NCBI GenBank assembly: GCA_000385055.1
Contig: ARRL01000001.1
Span: 62,001 to 126,000 of the forward strand
Direction of reading: 5' to 3'
DNA length: 64,000 nt
Origin: a gamma proteobacterium SCGC AAA168-P09
GTDB lineage: Bacteria; Pseudomonadota; Gammaproteobacteria; Magnimaribacterales; D2472
The notes beneath the pieces were generated by a model. It ran no database searches, was not told where the DNA came from, and was given only the letters and a program-made list of their open reading frames with translations. The position numbers and the translations under genes were made by a program. Each line of letters opens with the position of its first letter. Within the stretch, counting starts at the first letter, position 1. Shown here piece after piece: positions 25,166 through 33,674 of this stretch.

Positions 25166-25669
25166 ATGAACTTAGTCCATGAGACAAGGCTATCAGTATT
25201 TACAGAAGCTCCAGAAAATAAAGAATTGAATATTTTGTATTCCTTAAATCAACAAAATACTCCTGAGGTTGGTGAGCTAGAGTCGATAAATGTTTTATCC
25301 AAATTAATTAATATGAGTGCTATTAATTTTTATGTGCTTGAGGACGATGAAATCATTGGGTTCGTTATATGTTTTAGAGAGAACTCAGAATATAAGTCAC
25401 CAAACTACAATTACTTTAAAAATAAAGAAGATAAATTTTTATACATAGACAGAATAGTTATAAAAGAAAGTCACAGAAGAAGAGGCGCTGGATCATATCT
25501 TTATGATCATTTAGATGAGCTTGCAAAAAAAGAAGGTATTCCTTTATGTTGTGAAGTTAACATCCTGCCCAAGAATGAAATTTCTTTAAGTTTTCATTTT
25601 AAAAAAGGGTTTAAAGATGATGGAGAATGCCATTTTGAAGACCACTCGGTTAGATATCTAAGAAAATAG
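25166..25669 (+). CDS. GNAT-family N-acetyltransferase
   Basis: A 167-residue GNAT protein. The acetyl-CoA pyrophosphate loop is R-R-R-G-A-G (SHRRRGAGSYLYDHL, near residue 113), preceded by YIDRIVIKESHRR and followed by LCCEVNILPKNEISLSFHFKKGF, in which the F-H-F-K-K-G-F motif is typical. It acetylates an amine substrate that cannot be inferred. Gap to the crotonase gene is 16 bases. Confidence 0.82.
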   Translation: MNLVHETRLSVFTEAPENKELNILYSLNQQNTPEVGELESINVLSKLINMSAINFYVLEDDEIIGFVICFRENSEYKSPNYNYFKNKEDKFLYIDRIVIKESHRRRGAGSYLYDHLDELAKKEGIPLCCEVNILPKNEISLSFHFKKGFKDDGECHFEDHSVRYLRK

Positions 25670-25725
25670 ACTCCCTAAATTGTCTTTATTAATAAATAGT
25701 TTTGTAAATAAGTTATTATTATTTA

Positions 25726-26598
25726 ATGTTATTAGAAACATCACTTTTCTTTAAAACCATGTTTATTTTATGTGGTCAGCTTTCTATTGTTTTAGGTACT
25801 TGTTTTTATTGTATTAAAGGAACAAGAAAAGCATATAAAAATAATACATCTTTTGCAGGAATACACTTTAGGGCGTCAATGAATATGAATAAGCAGTTAG
25901 ATTTAGTTCCTTATTCTCCAGCTCCAAAAAACTATCCATGCGAAATGTTTAAACAGGTTCCATCAAAAGATAATCCCACAAAGTCTGAGACTATAACTTT
26001 AATGGCTATGGACAAAGATCACAGAATTAAGCTTATTAAAGATGGCTACATGGACAAGCAGGGAGGGGAGACTGTTTATGCTGCATTTGGTTTATGGGCC
26101 ATATCATTATTTTTATGCACCTTTTTTGCTTCAACTGGCATTAGCACTCAAACAGGGATGATTTTTTTTACTATTTCAAGTCTTACATTTGGGCCGCTGT
26201 TGGCTTTTTTTATGCTTGAGATGGATGAAAATGATGGTTTTAATGCTTTAAAAATTGTTTTTCTAGTAACTCTTATTGCTGGGCTTATTGGTTATAGTGA
26301 TATTTATTCATTTTCAGAAAGCTCATTTCTAATAGGGTTTCTATTAATATCATTACTTGGATTAATTGTTTTTGAATTTGTAAGGATATTTAAAGGATTT
26401 TCGAGATCTGCTATAAAAATTAAAGCCATTTTTGGTGCTTTTATTTTTTCTGTGTTCTTATTGGTTGACTTTAATCTTTTAAGAAAAAAGTCAGATTTTG
26501 GTATTAATGATTGGGATACAGCTTTCAATTTGGCTTTTCAAATATACTTAGATATCATTAATTTATTACTTGAAATATTAGACGCTATGTCTAATTAA
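25726..26598 (+). CDS. multi-span membrane protein of unknown function
   Basis: A 290-residue protein: an N-terminal membrane segment (about 8-28), a soluble loop of some 90 residues containing the lysine- and proline-rich stretch PYSPAPKNYPCEMFK, and four or five membrane segments in the C-terminal half. No motif tells its role. It precedes a zinc-ribbon gene by 21 bases, and the two may share a transcript. Confidence 0.6.
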   Translation: MLLETSLFFKTMFILCGQLSIVLGTCFYCIKGTRKAYKNNTSFAGIHFRASMNMNKQLDLVPYSPAPKNYPCEMFKQVPSKDNPTKSETITLMAMDKDHRIKLIKDGYMDKQGGETVYAAFGLWAISLFLCTFFASTGISTQTGMIFFTISSLTFGPLLAFFMLEMDENDGFNALKIVFLVTLIAGLIGYSDIYSFSESSFLIGFLLISLLGLIVFEFVRIFKGFSRSAIKIKAIFGAFIFSVFLLVDFNLLRKKSDFGINDWDTAFNLAFQIYLDIINLLLEILDAMSN

Positions 26599-26619
26599 AA
26601 ATAAGGAAAGAAAAACAAT

Positions 26620-26829
26620 ATGTCTATATATAAATGCAATGAATGTGGGATGTCTGTTAAAACCTCTTGTGGCGAATGCAATACCCCGCTAGTTGATGGA
26701 ACCTTAGATTTAGATGATGGAAGTCAGGTTAAAATATCACAATGCCAAGAAGCAGACTGCACAAATTATAATGGAAAGATTAAATCTCCACTTTGTTGTG
26801 GAAATGATATGCATTGCACCATTAGTTAG
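26620..26829 (+). CDS. small zinc-ribbon protein
   Basis: A 69-residue protein with four metal-binding cysteine pairs or near-pairs: CNECG, CGECN, then CQEADC and CCGNDMHC. A GGAAAG site precedes the ATG. The arrangement resembles rubredoxin- or zinc-ribbon-like proteins that hold one or two metal ions, but no exact family is assigned. The stop overlaps the OM-protein gene on the opposite strand by 4 bases. Confidence 0.6.
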   Translation: MSIYKCNECGMSVKTSCGECNTPLVDGTLDLDDGSQVKISQCQEADCTNYNGKIKSPLCCGNDMHCTIS

Positions 26830-27518
26830 AAATTTATTTGGTAGCCAATTTTAAGAGAGCTATCTAGCACTTTACTCGAAATTAATTCAAGCGTTACAGC
26901 ACTTCTTTTATTTATGTTGTATAAAATGCCTGCTCCAAATTTTTGATCTGTTTCTTCATCCAGTACATACTCAACAACAGCAGGACATATATCACCATCT
27001 GGGCATGGCTTTATAATTACTTCAGATTCTTTTGAATAATCTATAAAAATTTTACCTTCCCAATTGTTACTATCACCAAACCTTATTCCAGCAATAAGGT
27101 GAGCTTGAGCATCGTCTTCAGAAAAAGAATTTGTATTACCATCAATCGCAACACTTTTAACTCCAAGCTCTCCATAAACATCAAAAACATTTTTTATACC
27201 AAGGTTTACACCTTTTGCAGAAACGTTGCTCAATAAATCACCAATACCAATTTGTGCTCCAATTCGTGCACCATTTATTATACGATCATATGATTCTGTA
27301 TCTTTATCAACTCCTTCTGCTCTTCTTTCTAAAATCGCATAAAGGGGCCCAGGCAGAACAAAAGAAAGCTTTGCGCCAATTCCTGTCTGATCTGTTTGGA
27401 CTATATCTATTCCAATAGACGTATATTTATAATCATTTGCCTCTCTTCCAAGCCTTCCTTCCTCACTAATAGAGCAAACAGAAAATGTAAGAACAAGAAT
27501 AAAATTAAAGTATTTCAT
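26826..27518 (-). CDS. secreted outer-membrane-type beta-barrel protein
   Basis: A 230-residue protein with a signal peptide (about 1-18, ending SVCSIS). The mature part alternates polar and hydrophobic residues as in beta strands, has GIGAKLSFVLPGPLYAIL, a G-rich middle and ends ...LKIGYQINF with a C-terminal aromatic, as outer-membrane proteins do. Four cysteine-containing turns (CPDGDICP) may form a disulphide in an external loop. No family name. It stands alone after typA. Confidence 0.6.
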   Translation of the reverse strand: MKYFNFILVLTFSVCSISEEGRLGREANDYKYTSIGIDIVQTDQTGIGAKLSFVLPGPLYAILERRAEGVDKDTESYDRIINGARIGAQIGIGDLLSNVSAKGVNLGIKNVFDVYGELGVKSVAIDGNTNSFSEDDAQAHLIAGIRFGDSNNWEGKIFIDYSKESEVIIKPCPDGDICPAVVEYVLDEETDQKFGAGILYNINKRSAVTLELISSKVLDSSLKIGYQINF

Positions 27519-27577
27519 ACAATGATATTAGCAGAACAGATTCATCAAAGGAATATTAAAAAAATTGGAATGATTTT

Positions 27578-29368
27578 TTAGGTTCTAACTCTACCTTTTT
27601 TTCTTAAACGAATGGATACAGGGGTTACTTCAACAAGCTCATCATCCTCAATAAATTCTAAAGCTTGCTCAAGAGTGTGTTTGATATGTGGAACTAGAAT
27701 TAGATTCTCATCTGTTCCAGCAGCTCTTATGTTTGTTAATTGTTTAGCCTTGGTGGGATTGACTGGTAAGTCATTATCTCTTGAATGGAGACCAACTATT
27801 TGACCAATATAAACTTCTTTACCATGACCTAGAAATAATTTTCCACGATTCTGTAAATTAAATAATGCATAGGCAAGAGTTTTTCCAGCCATCATAGAAT
27901 ACATAACACCATTTGTCCTTTTTGCAATCTCACCAACTTTTACAGGACCATAATGATCAAAAACACTTGTCATAATCCCTGTTCCACTGGTAATAGTTAG
28001 AAAGTGAGATCTAAATCCTATAATCCCTCTTGAAGGCGCTATAAATTCTAATTTTGCTCTTCCTTTTCCATCTGATTCCATGCTTTGGAGCTCAGCTTTT
28101 CTGGGACCAAGCTCTTCCATTACAGAGCCTTGATGGATTTCTTCAACGTCAATTACTATTTGCTCGAATGGCTCATGAATTTCTCCATCAATTTCTTTTT
28201 GAATAACCTGTGGTTTAGATATAGCTAGTTCAAACCCCTCTCTTCGCATTGTTTCTATAAGAACTGATAAATGAAGTTCACCTCTTCCTGAAACAACAAA
28301 CTTATCAGGACTATCGCCTGGGGCGACTCTTAGGGCAACATTTGATATCAACTCTTTTTCTAATCTTTCTTTGATATTTCTTGAAGTTACAAATTTTCCT
28401 TCTCTTCCAGCAAAAGGTGAATCGTTAACTTGAAAAGTCATACTTACTGTGGGCTCATCAACAGAAAGAGCCGGTAAAGATTCAACAGAAGAGGGGTCAC
28501 ATATAGTATCTGAAATGTTAAGTTTATCTATACCTGTAATACAGACTATTGATCCTGCATCGGCGCTTAAAACTTCAACCCTTTCCAAGCCCTCATAGCC
28601 CATAACCTGAAGAACTCTTCCTTTTCTAGTTTCACCTTCTCTGCTAATTATTGCTACTTGGTCATTAGGCTTTACGGTGCCCTGCTTAATTCTTCCAATA
28701 CCAATTACTCCAACATAGCTATTACTATCTAAAGCACTAATTTGCAATCGAAGAGGACCATCTTTGTTTACTTCCGGAGCAGGTACTTTATCCAAAATCA
28801 TTTGCATCAATGGAGTCATATTTAGAGTCATTTGATCAGCCTCTAGCCCAGAGATCCCTTCTATGGCAGATGCATAAATTACTGGAAAATCAAGCTGTTC
28901 ATCAGTTCCGCCAAGTCTATCAAACAAATCAAAGACTTGATCTAAAACCCAATCTGGTCTGGCATCTGGGCGATCAACCTTATTGATTACTACAATTGGT
29001 TTAAGTCCTTTTTCAAAAGCTTTTTGAGTTACAAATCTTGTCTGCGGCATTGGTCCATCAACTGCATCGACCAGGAGCAGAACAGAATCAACCATTGAAA
29101 GAGCTCTCTCTACCTCACCTCCAAAATCAGCATGACCTGGCGTATCAACTATATTTATAAGATGCCCATTCCAGTTGATTGAAGTATTTTTTGCAGTAAT
29201 AGTTATTCCTCTTTCTTTTTCTTGATCATTTGAATCCATGATTCTTTCAGAATCCATATTCTTTCTATCGAGAGTTCCAGATTGTTTAAGCAGCTTATCT
29301 ACAAGAGTTGTTTTTCCATGATCAACATGGGCAATGATTGCAATATTTCTTAACTTATTTATATCCAT
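27578..29368 (-). CDS. typA: GTP-binding elongation-factor-like TypA/BipA
   Basis: A 596-residue translational GTPase. The G1 loop is [10 protein letters not shown], with RGITITAKN (G2), [11 protein letters not shown] (G3) and NKVDRP (G4), followed by domain 2, domain III and the TypA-specific C-terminus ([21 protein letters not shown]). Length matches the usual ~600. TypA binds 70S ribosomes and helps 50S assembly, cold response and virulence in E. coli. Single gene transcribed away from the nitronate monooxygenase gene. Confidence 0.97.
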   Translation of the reverse strand: MDINKLRNIAIIAHVDHGKTTLVDKLLKQSGTLDRKNMDSERIMDSNDQEKERGITITAKNTSINWNGHLINIVDTPGHADFGGEVERALSMVDSVLLLVDAVDGPMPQTRFVTQKAFEKGLKPIVVINKVDRPDARPDWVLDQVFDLFDRLGGTDEQLDFPVIYASAIEGISGLEADQMTLNMTPLMQMILDKVPAPEVNKDGPLRLQISALDSNSYVGVIGIGRIKQGTVKPNDQVAIISREGETRKGRVLQVMGYEGLERVEVLSADAGSIVCITGIDKLNISDTICDPSSVESLPALSVDEPTVSMTFQVNDSPFAGREGKFVTSRNIKERLEKELISNVALRVAPGDSPDKFVVSGRGELHLSVLIETMRREGFELAISKPQVIQKEIDGEIHEPFEQIVIDVEEIHQGSVMEELGPRKAELQSMESDGKGRAKLEFIAPSRGIIGFRSHFLTITSGTGIMTSVFDHYGPVKVGEIAKRTNGVMYSMMAGKTLAYALFNLQNRGKLFLGHGKEVYIGQIVGLHSRDNDLPVNPTKAKQLTNIRAAGTDENLILVPHIKHTLEQALEFIEDDELVEVTPVSIRLRKKGRVRT

Positions 29369-29537
29369 GTTAGTAATGCTTTAGAAAAGTGAGGATTATA
29401 GTCTTAAAATACATAAAATATTGCATTTCTTGCTATGGTTATTTTTTTAATATATTCCATTGCAACTAAACTTAAATATTTGAGGTATTTAATGATAGAC
29501 TAGCCAAAAAATAATATTAACCTAAAGGAGAACAATA

Positions 29538-30503
29538 GTGGCTATTCCAGATAGTATCAAAAATAACTTATCAATCCCTATAATTGGCTCTCCACTATTT
29601 TTAGTGTCTGGTCCAGAGCTGGTTATTGCACAATGTAAGGCTGGAATTATTGGATCGTTCCCAGCATTAAATGCTAGACCGCAACATGTATTGGGCGAAT
29701 GGATTATTAGAATAAAAAAAGAATTAGCTGAATATCAAGCTCAAAATCCAGATAAAAAAGTTGCTCCTTTTGCAGTGAATCAGATATGTCATGGATCTAA
29801 CGATAGGCTTATGGATGATATGGCTACGTGCGTAGAGCATGAGGTACCAATAATTATTACCTCTTTAAGACCTCCGGCTGAATTAGTTGAGACAGCACAT
29901 AGTTATGGCGGTCTTGTCTATCATGATGTAATTAATGTACGGCATGCAAAAAAAGCTGCAGAACAAGGAGTTGATGGATTAATCTTAGTTTGTGCTGGGG
30001 CTGGAGGCCATGCAGGGGCACTATCACCATTCGCATTACTTAGAGAAGTCAAGGAATGGTTTGATGGAACAGTAATTTTATCCGGATCCATTGGTGATGG
30101 TTATTCTGTAGCATCATCATTAGCGCTTGGTGCAGACTTTGCATATATGGGAACACGTTTTATAGCAACAAAAGAAGCAAATGCAGATCAGAGCTATAAA
30201 GAAATGTTAATTGAAAGCGCTGCTGATGATATTGTTTATTCAAATTTATTTACAGGTGTTTCTGGTAATTATTTAAAACCATCTATAAAAAATGCTGGCC
30301 TTGATCCAAATAATTTACCTGAGGCTGACAAGTCTGCTATGAACTTTGGATCAGGTGGAAATACAGATGCGAAAGCATGGAAAGATATATGGGGTTCTGG
30401 ACAAGGAATAGGTGGCATAAAAGATGATCCGAGCGTTGCCGACTTAGTTGAAAGGATAATAGAAGAATATAATCAGGCTAAAAAAGAATTTAATGAAAAA
30501 TAA
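29538..30503 (+). CDS. nitronate monooxygenase / 2-nitropropane dioxygenase family
   Basis: A 321-residue FMN enzyme of the NMO family. PIIGSPLFLVSGPELVIAQC at the start is characteristic, and VCAGAGGHAGALSPF near residue 155 (catalytic His in the GGH motif) and LSGSIGDGYSVASSLALGAD near 182 bind the FMN phosphate. GTRFIATKEA follows. It may oxidise nitronates or act as an NAD(P)H:quinone oxidoreductase. A GTG start with an AAAGGAGAAC site is chosen. Confidence 0.87.
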   Translation: MAIPDSIKNNLSIPIIGSPLFLVSGPELVIAQCKAGIIGSFPALNARPQHVLGEWIIRIKKELAEYQAQNPDKKVAPFAVNQICHGSNDRLMDDMATCVEHEVPIIITSLRPPAELVETAHSYGGLVYHDVINVRHAKKAAEQGVDGLILVCAGAGGHAGALSPFALLREVKEWFDGTVILSGSIGDGYSVASSLALGADFAYMGTRFIATKEANADQSYKEMLIESAADDIVYSNLFTGVSGNYLKPSIKNAGLDPNNLPEADKSAMNFGSGGNTDAKAWKDIWGSGQGIGGIKDDPSVADLVERIIEEYNQAKKEFNEK

Positions 30504-30521
30504 TATTATTAGGAGGCAAAC

Positions 30522-30695
30522 ATGGAGGCAATAATATTAATCCTAATTGGAGCTGTCTCTGGTGCTTCAATAGTCACATTAATGAATATATCTAAAAAAG
30601 GACGAGAAGGAGCAAAGGGTATTACCGAAGAGTATACAACTGAATCTGGAATTAAAAGAACAGCAAAAAAAGATAGGGAAGATCATATAGTTTGA
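30522..30695 (+). CDS. small single-span membrane protein
   Basis: A 57-residue frame begins after a textbook AGGAGG site (30511-30516, 5 bases ahead). It has one membrane segment (IILILIGAVSGASIVTLM) and a charged cytoplasmic tail rich in K, E and R. It lies 18 bases after the nitronate monooxygenase gene and 6 bases before the next frame, so it is probably an operon member. No family named. Confidence 0.55.
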   Translation: MEAIILILIGAVSGASIVTLMNISKKGREGAKGITEEYTTESGIKRTAKKDREDHIV

Positions 30696-30701
30696 GAATG
30701 C

Positions 30702-30896
30702 ATGGCTAAACGAAACCTAAGAGAAAAATTTGAAGATGGATGGAATAAACTATTTGGCAAAGAAGAGAACAAAGGTAAATTAAGAACTCAAAGTCTTTAC
30801 AGAGCTCAACAAAAGAATATTACCCTAAATGCTGGCACCCCTCATGACTGGGAAGACTTAAAAAAATATCAAGAAGATGAAAACAAGAATGAATAA
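30702..30896 (+). CDS. small charged hypothetical protein
   Basis: A 64-residue soluble protein, basic at the start (KRNLREKFEDGWNKLFGK) and acidic at the end. It lies between two small genes and overlaps the start of the dehydrogenase gene. I recognise no domain. Its placement in a tight run from 29538 to 31758 supports a real gene. Confidence 0.5.
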   Translation: MAKRNLREKFEDGWNKLFGKEENKGKLRTQSLYRAQQKNITLNAGTPHDWEDLKKYQEDENKNE

Positions 30897-31758
30897 AATT
30901 GGCTTTATTGGTCTTGGAGTTATGGGAGCTCCAATGGCAGGACATCTTTCTAAAAACAATTTCCAAGTTTCAGTATTTAATAGAAGTCATGAAAAATCTA
31001 TTATCTGGAAATCAAAATATAAGGGCAGAATTTGTGAGTCTCTTTCTGATATAGCAACTTCCTCAGAAATTATAATCCTTTGTGTTAGAAATGATAAAGA
31101 CGTTAAAGATATTATTAATGGAAAATCGGGAATTATAAATTCACTAAAACCAGGATCAATAATCATTGATCACACCACAACATCGGCAGAGCTCGCAAAA
31201 AAAATGGATGAAGTGCTTTTGTTAAAAGACTGTTATTTTATAGATGCGCCAATTTCAGGAGGTCAGTTAGGGGCTGAATTTGGAACTCTCTCTATTATGG
31301 CTGGAGGTAATCAAAAAGCATACGAGGCCTCCAAGTCAATTTTCGAATCATATTCAAAATTTTATAAGTTTATGGGCCCATCAGGATCCGGTCAGTTAAC
31401 TAAAATGGTCAATCAAATTTGTATTGCTGGATTAATTCAGGCTTTGGCAGAGGGCATAAATTTTTCTGAAAAAGCTGGATTAAATTCAACTGATGTAATG
31501 GAGGTTATTACTAAGGGTGCTGCACAATCTTGGCAAATGGACAATAGATGGAAGACTATGCTAAATGATGAATATGATTTTGGCTTTGCTGTTGATTTGA
31601 TGAGAAAAGATTTAGATATAGTTCTAGATCAAGCTAAAACAATTAATGCAAATCTTGAAATCACAGACTTAATAAATAACTTTTACAAAGATATACAGGG
31701 CTTAGGAGGAGGCAGATGGGATACCTCCAGCCTCTTAAAAAGAGTACAAGGAAAATAA
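30877..31758 (+). CDS. 3-hydroxyisobutyrate dehydrogenase-family NAD(P) oxidoreductase
   Basis: A 293-residue beta-hydroxyacid dehydrogenase. The dinucleotide motif is GFIGLGVMGAPMAGHL, followed by IIDHTTTSAE near 98, the substrate loop DAPISGGQLGA near 124 and the catalytic lysine in SGQLTKMVNQI near 170. Possible reactions are 3-hydroxyisobutyrate oxidation, tartronate semialdehyde reduction or another beta-hydroxy acid. The first ATG at 30877 overlaps the previous gene by 20 bases. A second ATG at 30889 starts nearer the Rossmann motif and is an equally good start. It converges on the small membrane gene. Confidence 0.85.
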   Translation: MKTRMNKIGFIGLGVMGAPMAGHLSKNNFQVSVFNRSHEKSIIWKSKYKGRICESLSDIATSSEIIILCVRNDKDVKDIINGKSGIINSLKPGSIIIDHTTTSAELAKKMDEVLLLKDCYFIDAPISGGQLGAEFGTLSIMAGGNQKAYEASKSIFESYSKFYKFMGPSGSGQLTKMVNQICIAGLIQALAEGINFSEKAGLNSTDVMEVITKGAAQSWQMDNRWKTMLNDEYDFGFAVDLMRKDLDIVLDQAKTINANLEITDLINNFYKDIQGLGGGRWDTSSLLKRVQGK

Positions 31759-31759
31759 A

Positions 31760-32128
31760 TTAAAAAATTATTCTAGAAAATAAAGCCATACCCGCATAAA
31801 TTAAAAACGTAATCACAACAACATTTTCTAAAAGATTAGAATCTAAATTAATAGACTCATCTGCCATTTCATAAAAACTATCAGGGTTTCCAATAAGCCA
31901 GGCTATGCCAATTAGGTGCATAAACATTAATATGGCAACTATCCAGTTGAGTGGTTGATTTGTAAAAACAATCAATGAAGTTATTATCAAAAAAACTATT
32001 TCAGTTAATAGATAAATATTAATATTTTCTCTTTTCCAAATGTATCTTAGGAGACTGTATCCAGATTTATTAGCATAAAAATATGCAAATGCAGAAAAAA
32101 TATATAAAAAGGCTAAAAAAGTAATCAT
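31760..32128 (-). CDS. small four-span membrane protein
   Basis: A 122-residue protein with four membrane segments (about 4-20, 42-58, 62-82 and 99-119) and the short loop GNPDSFYEMADESIN. It begins right at the stop of the 49-residue gene (TAA then ATG), so the two are one transcript. No family recognised. Confidence 0.6.
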   Translation of the reverse strand: MITFLAFLYIFSAFAYFYANKSGYSLLRYIWKRENINIYLLTEIVFLIITSLIVFTNQPLNWIVAILMFMHLIGIAWLIGNPDSFYEMADESINLDSNLLENVVVITFLIYAGMALFSRIIF

Positions 32129-32278
32129 TTAATGATGAGGTGGTTTTTCATATTCAATCGGAGGAAATTCAGACTTTTCATTATCTTTTTTGTATCTATC
32201 GTATTTTGAGGCAACATCTGCAGCGTCATCAGATGCTGATGGTAATTTTTCAACTTTTTCTTTTTTATCCTTATTCAT
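32129..32278 (-). CDS. 49-residue basic hypothetical protein
   Basis: A small frame of KDKKEKVEKLPSASDDAADV-type composition, with a proline- and histidine-rich end (EYEKPPHH). Its stop abuts the ATG of the membrane protein without a spacer. It is missing from length-filtered gene lists but fills an otherwise empty interval in the right frame and strand. Unknown function. Confidence 0.45.
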   Translation of the reverse strand: MNKDKKEKVEKLPSASDDAADVASKYDRYKKDNEKSEFPPIEYEKPPHH

Positions 32279-32352
32279 CAATTTTTAGTTTAGCAATTGA
32301 AATTCCATTTTCATCTCTCACAGAATTCAACTAATATAAGTTTTGATTGCCT

Positions 32353-32769
32353 TCAAAGATCTCCTTCTTTTCTTACTTCGCTTCTTTCAATTTCAAACTT
32401 TTCCCCATATCTTGCTTCTAATTTTTTTTGATTTTCATTTATGACTTCAAAAGGATCTAATCCAAGGGATGCACATGCTGTAGTCCAATACCACATGATG
32501 TCTCCTAATTCTCTTTTCATATGAAAGATATTATCTTCAGATGCTGGTTTTCCCTGAAGGACCATTTTTTTTACTATTTCTACAAACTCACCAGTTTCGC
32601 TTCCAAGTCCTAAAGCTGCAGTTAATAATCTCGGCATTTTAATTGATGAATTTGATTCAATTTCATCCATGCTTTTCTTTAAAGCTTCTAAGTCTAAACT
32701 AGGCTCACTGGTTACCTTAGCAACAAAATCACTATAGGTAGCAAAAAAATCTTTTACTTCTTGGCTCAT
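32353..32769 (-). CDS. MazG-like nucleotide pyrophosphohydrolase
   Basis: A 138-residue all-alpha NTP-PPase-like protein. The signature E-x2-E...E-x2-D pair is visible in GSETGEFVEIVKK near residue 54 and MKRELGDIMWYW near 84, which hold the magnesium site. MazG-type enzymes hydrolyse NTPs or dNTPs to monophosphates. It lies directly downstream of the HexR-type regulator, with a candidate HexR box between them, and has an AGGAGA site. Confidence 0.82.
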   Translation of the reverse strand: MSQEVKDFFATYSDFVAKVTSEPSLDLEALKKSMDEIESNSSIKMPRLLTAALGLGSETGEFVEIVKKMVLQGKPASEDNIFHMKRELGDIMWYWTTACASLGLDPFEVINENQKKLEARYGEKFEIERSEVRKEGDL

Positions 32770-32779
32770 TAATTTCTCC

Positions 32780-32794
32780 TGTAATTAAATTATT
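32780..32794. promoter_or_regulatory. candidate HexR box
   Basis: TGTAATTAAATTATT matches the first 13 of 15 bases of the published HexR consensus TGTAATWWWATTACA. It overlaps the regulator's stop codon and lies 11 bases before the MazG-like gene on the same strand. In so AT-rich a genome such a match could arise by chance. Confidence 0.3.
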
Positions 32795-33632
32795 TTATTT
32801 TTAATGACCTTTGACTATCAACTATATTATATAAATGCTCTTGTGCTTCTGGTTTTAACTGAGCAATGCCCATGGTCATGACATCGATAACAGCTGTGTA
32901 TGCAATTCTAGAAGTATGAGGTTTGGTAATTCTGTAGTTATCTCCAACGTTAATACTGATTGGATAATCACAAATGTTTGCTAATGGGGTATTTTCAGGC
33001 ATTATTCCTATAACTTTTACTCCAGACTTCCTTACAATTTTTACACTGTCTATTAAGGCTGAAGTTGTACCAGATTGGGATATTGCCAAAACTACATCAT
33101 TTTTAGATAGAGAATTAGCTGACATTAATTGGATATGAGGATCTGAAATAAATGATGATGATATTTTTAATCTAAAAAATTTATGTTGCGCATCCATAGC
33201 TACAGGAGCTGAACCTCCGAAAGCATAAACTTCAACTCTTTTAGCATTAGCTAATGCCTCAATTGCTGATTCTAGAATATCCTTATCAATCTGAGATCTA
33301 ACGTTCAATATCTCGCTTATAGTAGTATCAAAGACTTTTTCACATAACTCATGAATGCTATCGTCTTCTTCAATCTCATACATCACAAAGTAATCATCAG
33401 CTGCTAGTTGTTGAGATAGATTAATTTTAAACTCTTGATAGCCTGAGAAACCCAGTGCCTTACAAAATCTAATTAATGTTGGTTCGCTAATTCCCATTGC
33501 AGATGAGGCTTCTGCAGTCTTCATGGTTATTATAGATTTAGGATCTTTAAGAACAAAATCTGCTACTAGTTTCTCAGATTTCCTTAATTCAGGAAGAGTA
33601 TTTTTAATTTGTCTCAATAATTTTGTTGGCAT
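32790..33632 (-). CDS. hexR: RpiR/HexR-family transcriptional regulator
   Basis: A 280-residue regulator. The N-terminal HTH (RpiR type) spans about 1-80, with SEPTLIRFCKALGFSGYQEFK as its hallmark; the SIS sugar-phosphate-binding domain is seen in VEVYAFGGSAPVAMDAQHKF near 135 and VLAISQSGTTSALI near 186. HexR in Pseudomonas and Shewanella represses central carbon genes and responds to 2-keto-3-deoxy-6-phosphogluconate. The start resembles that of HexR more than other RpiR members. Divergent from uvrD. Confidence 0.75.
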   Translation of the reverse strand: MPTKLLRQIKNTLPELRKSEKLVADFVLKDPKSIITMKTAEASSAMGISEPTLIRFCKALGFSGYQEFKINLSQQLAADDYFVMYEIEEDDSIHELCEKVFDTTISEILNVRSQIDKDILESAIEALANAKRVEVYAFGGSAPVAMDAQHKFFRLKISSSFISDPHIQLMSANSLSKNDVVLAISQSGTTSALIDSVKIVRKSGVKVIGIMPENTPLANICDYPISINVGDNYRITKPHTSRIAYTAVIDVMTMGIAQLKPEAQEHLYNIVDSQRSLKIK

Positions 33633-33674
33633 AAGGTTAGAATATCTCTCTTAAGCAAAAAAATGAATCCCTAA

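Noticed and set aside
27396-27581. 61-residue plus-strand frame over the typA/OM-protein gap
   Set aside because: It is mostly antisense to the OM-protein leader and shows no coding features.
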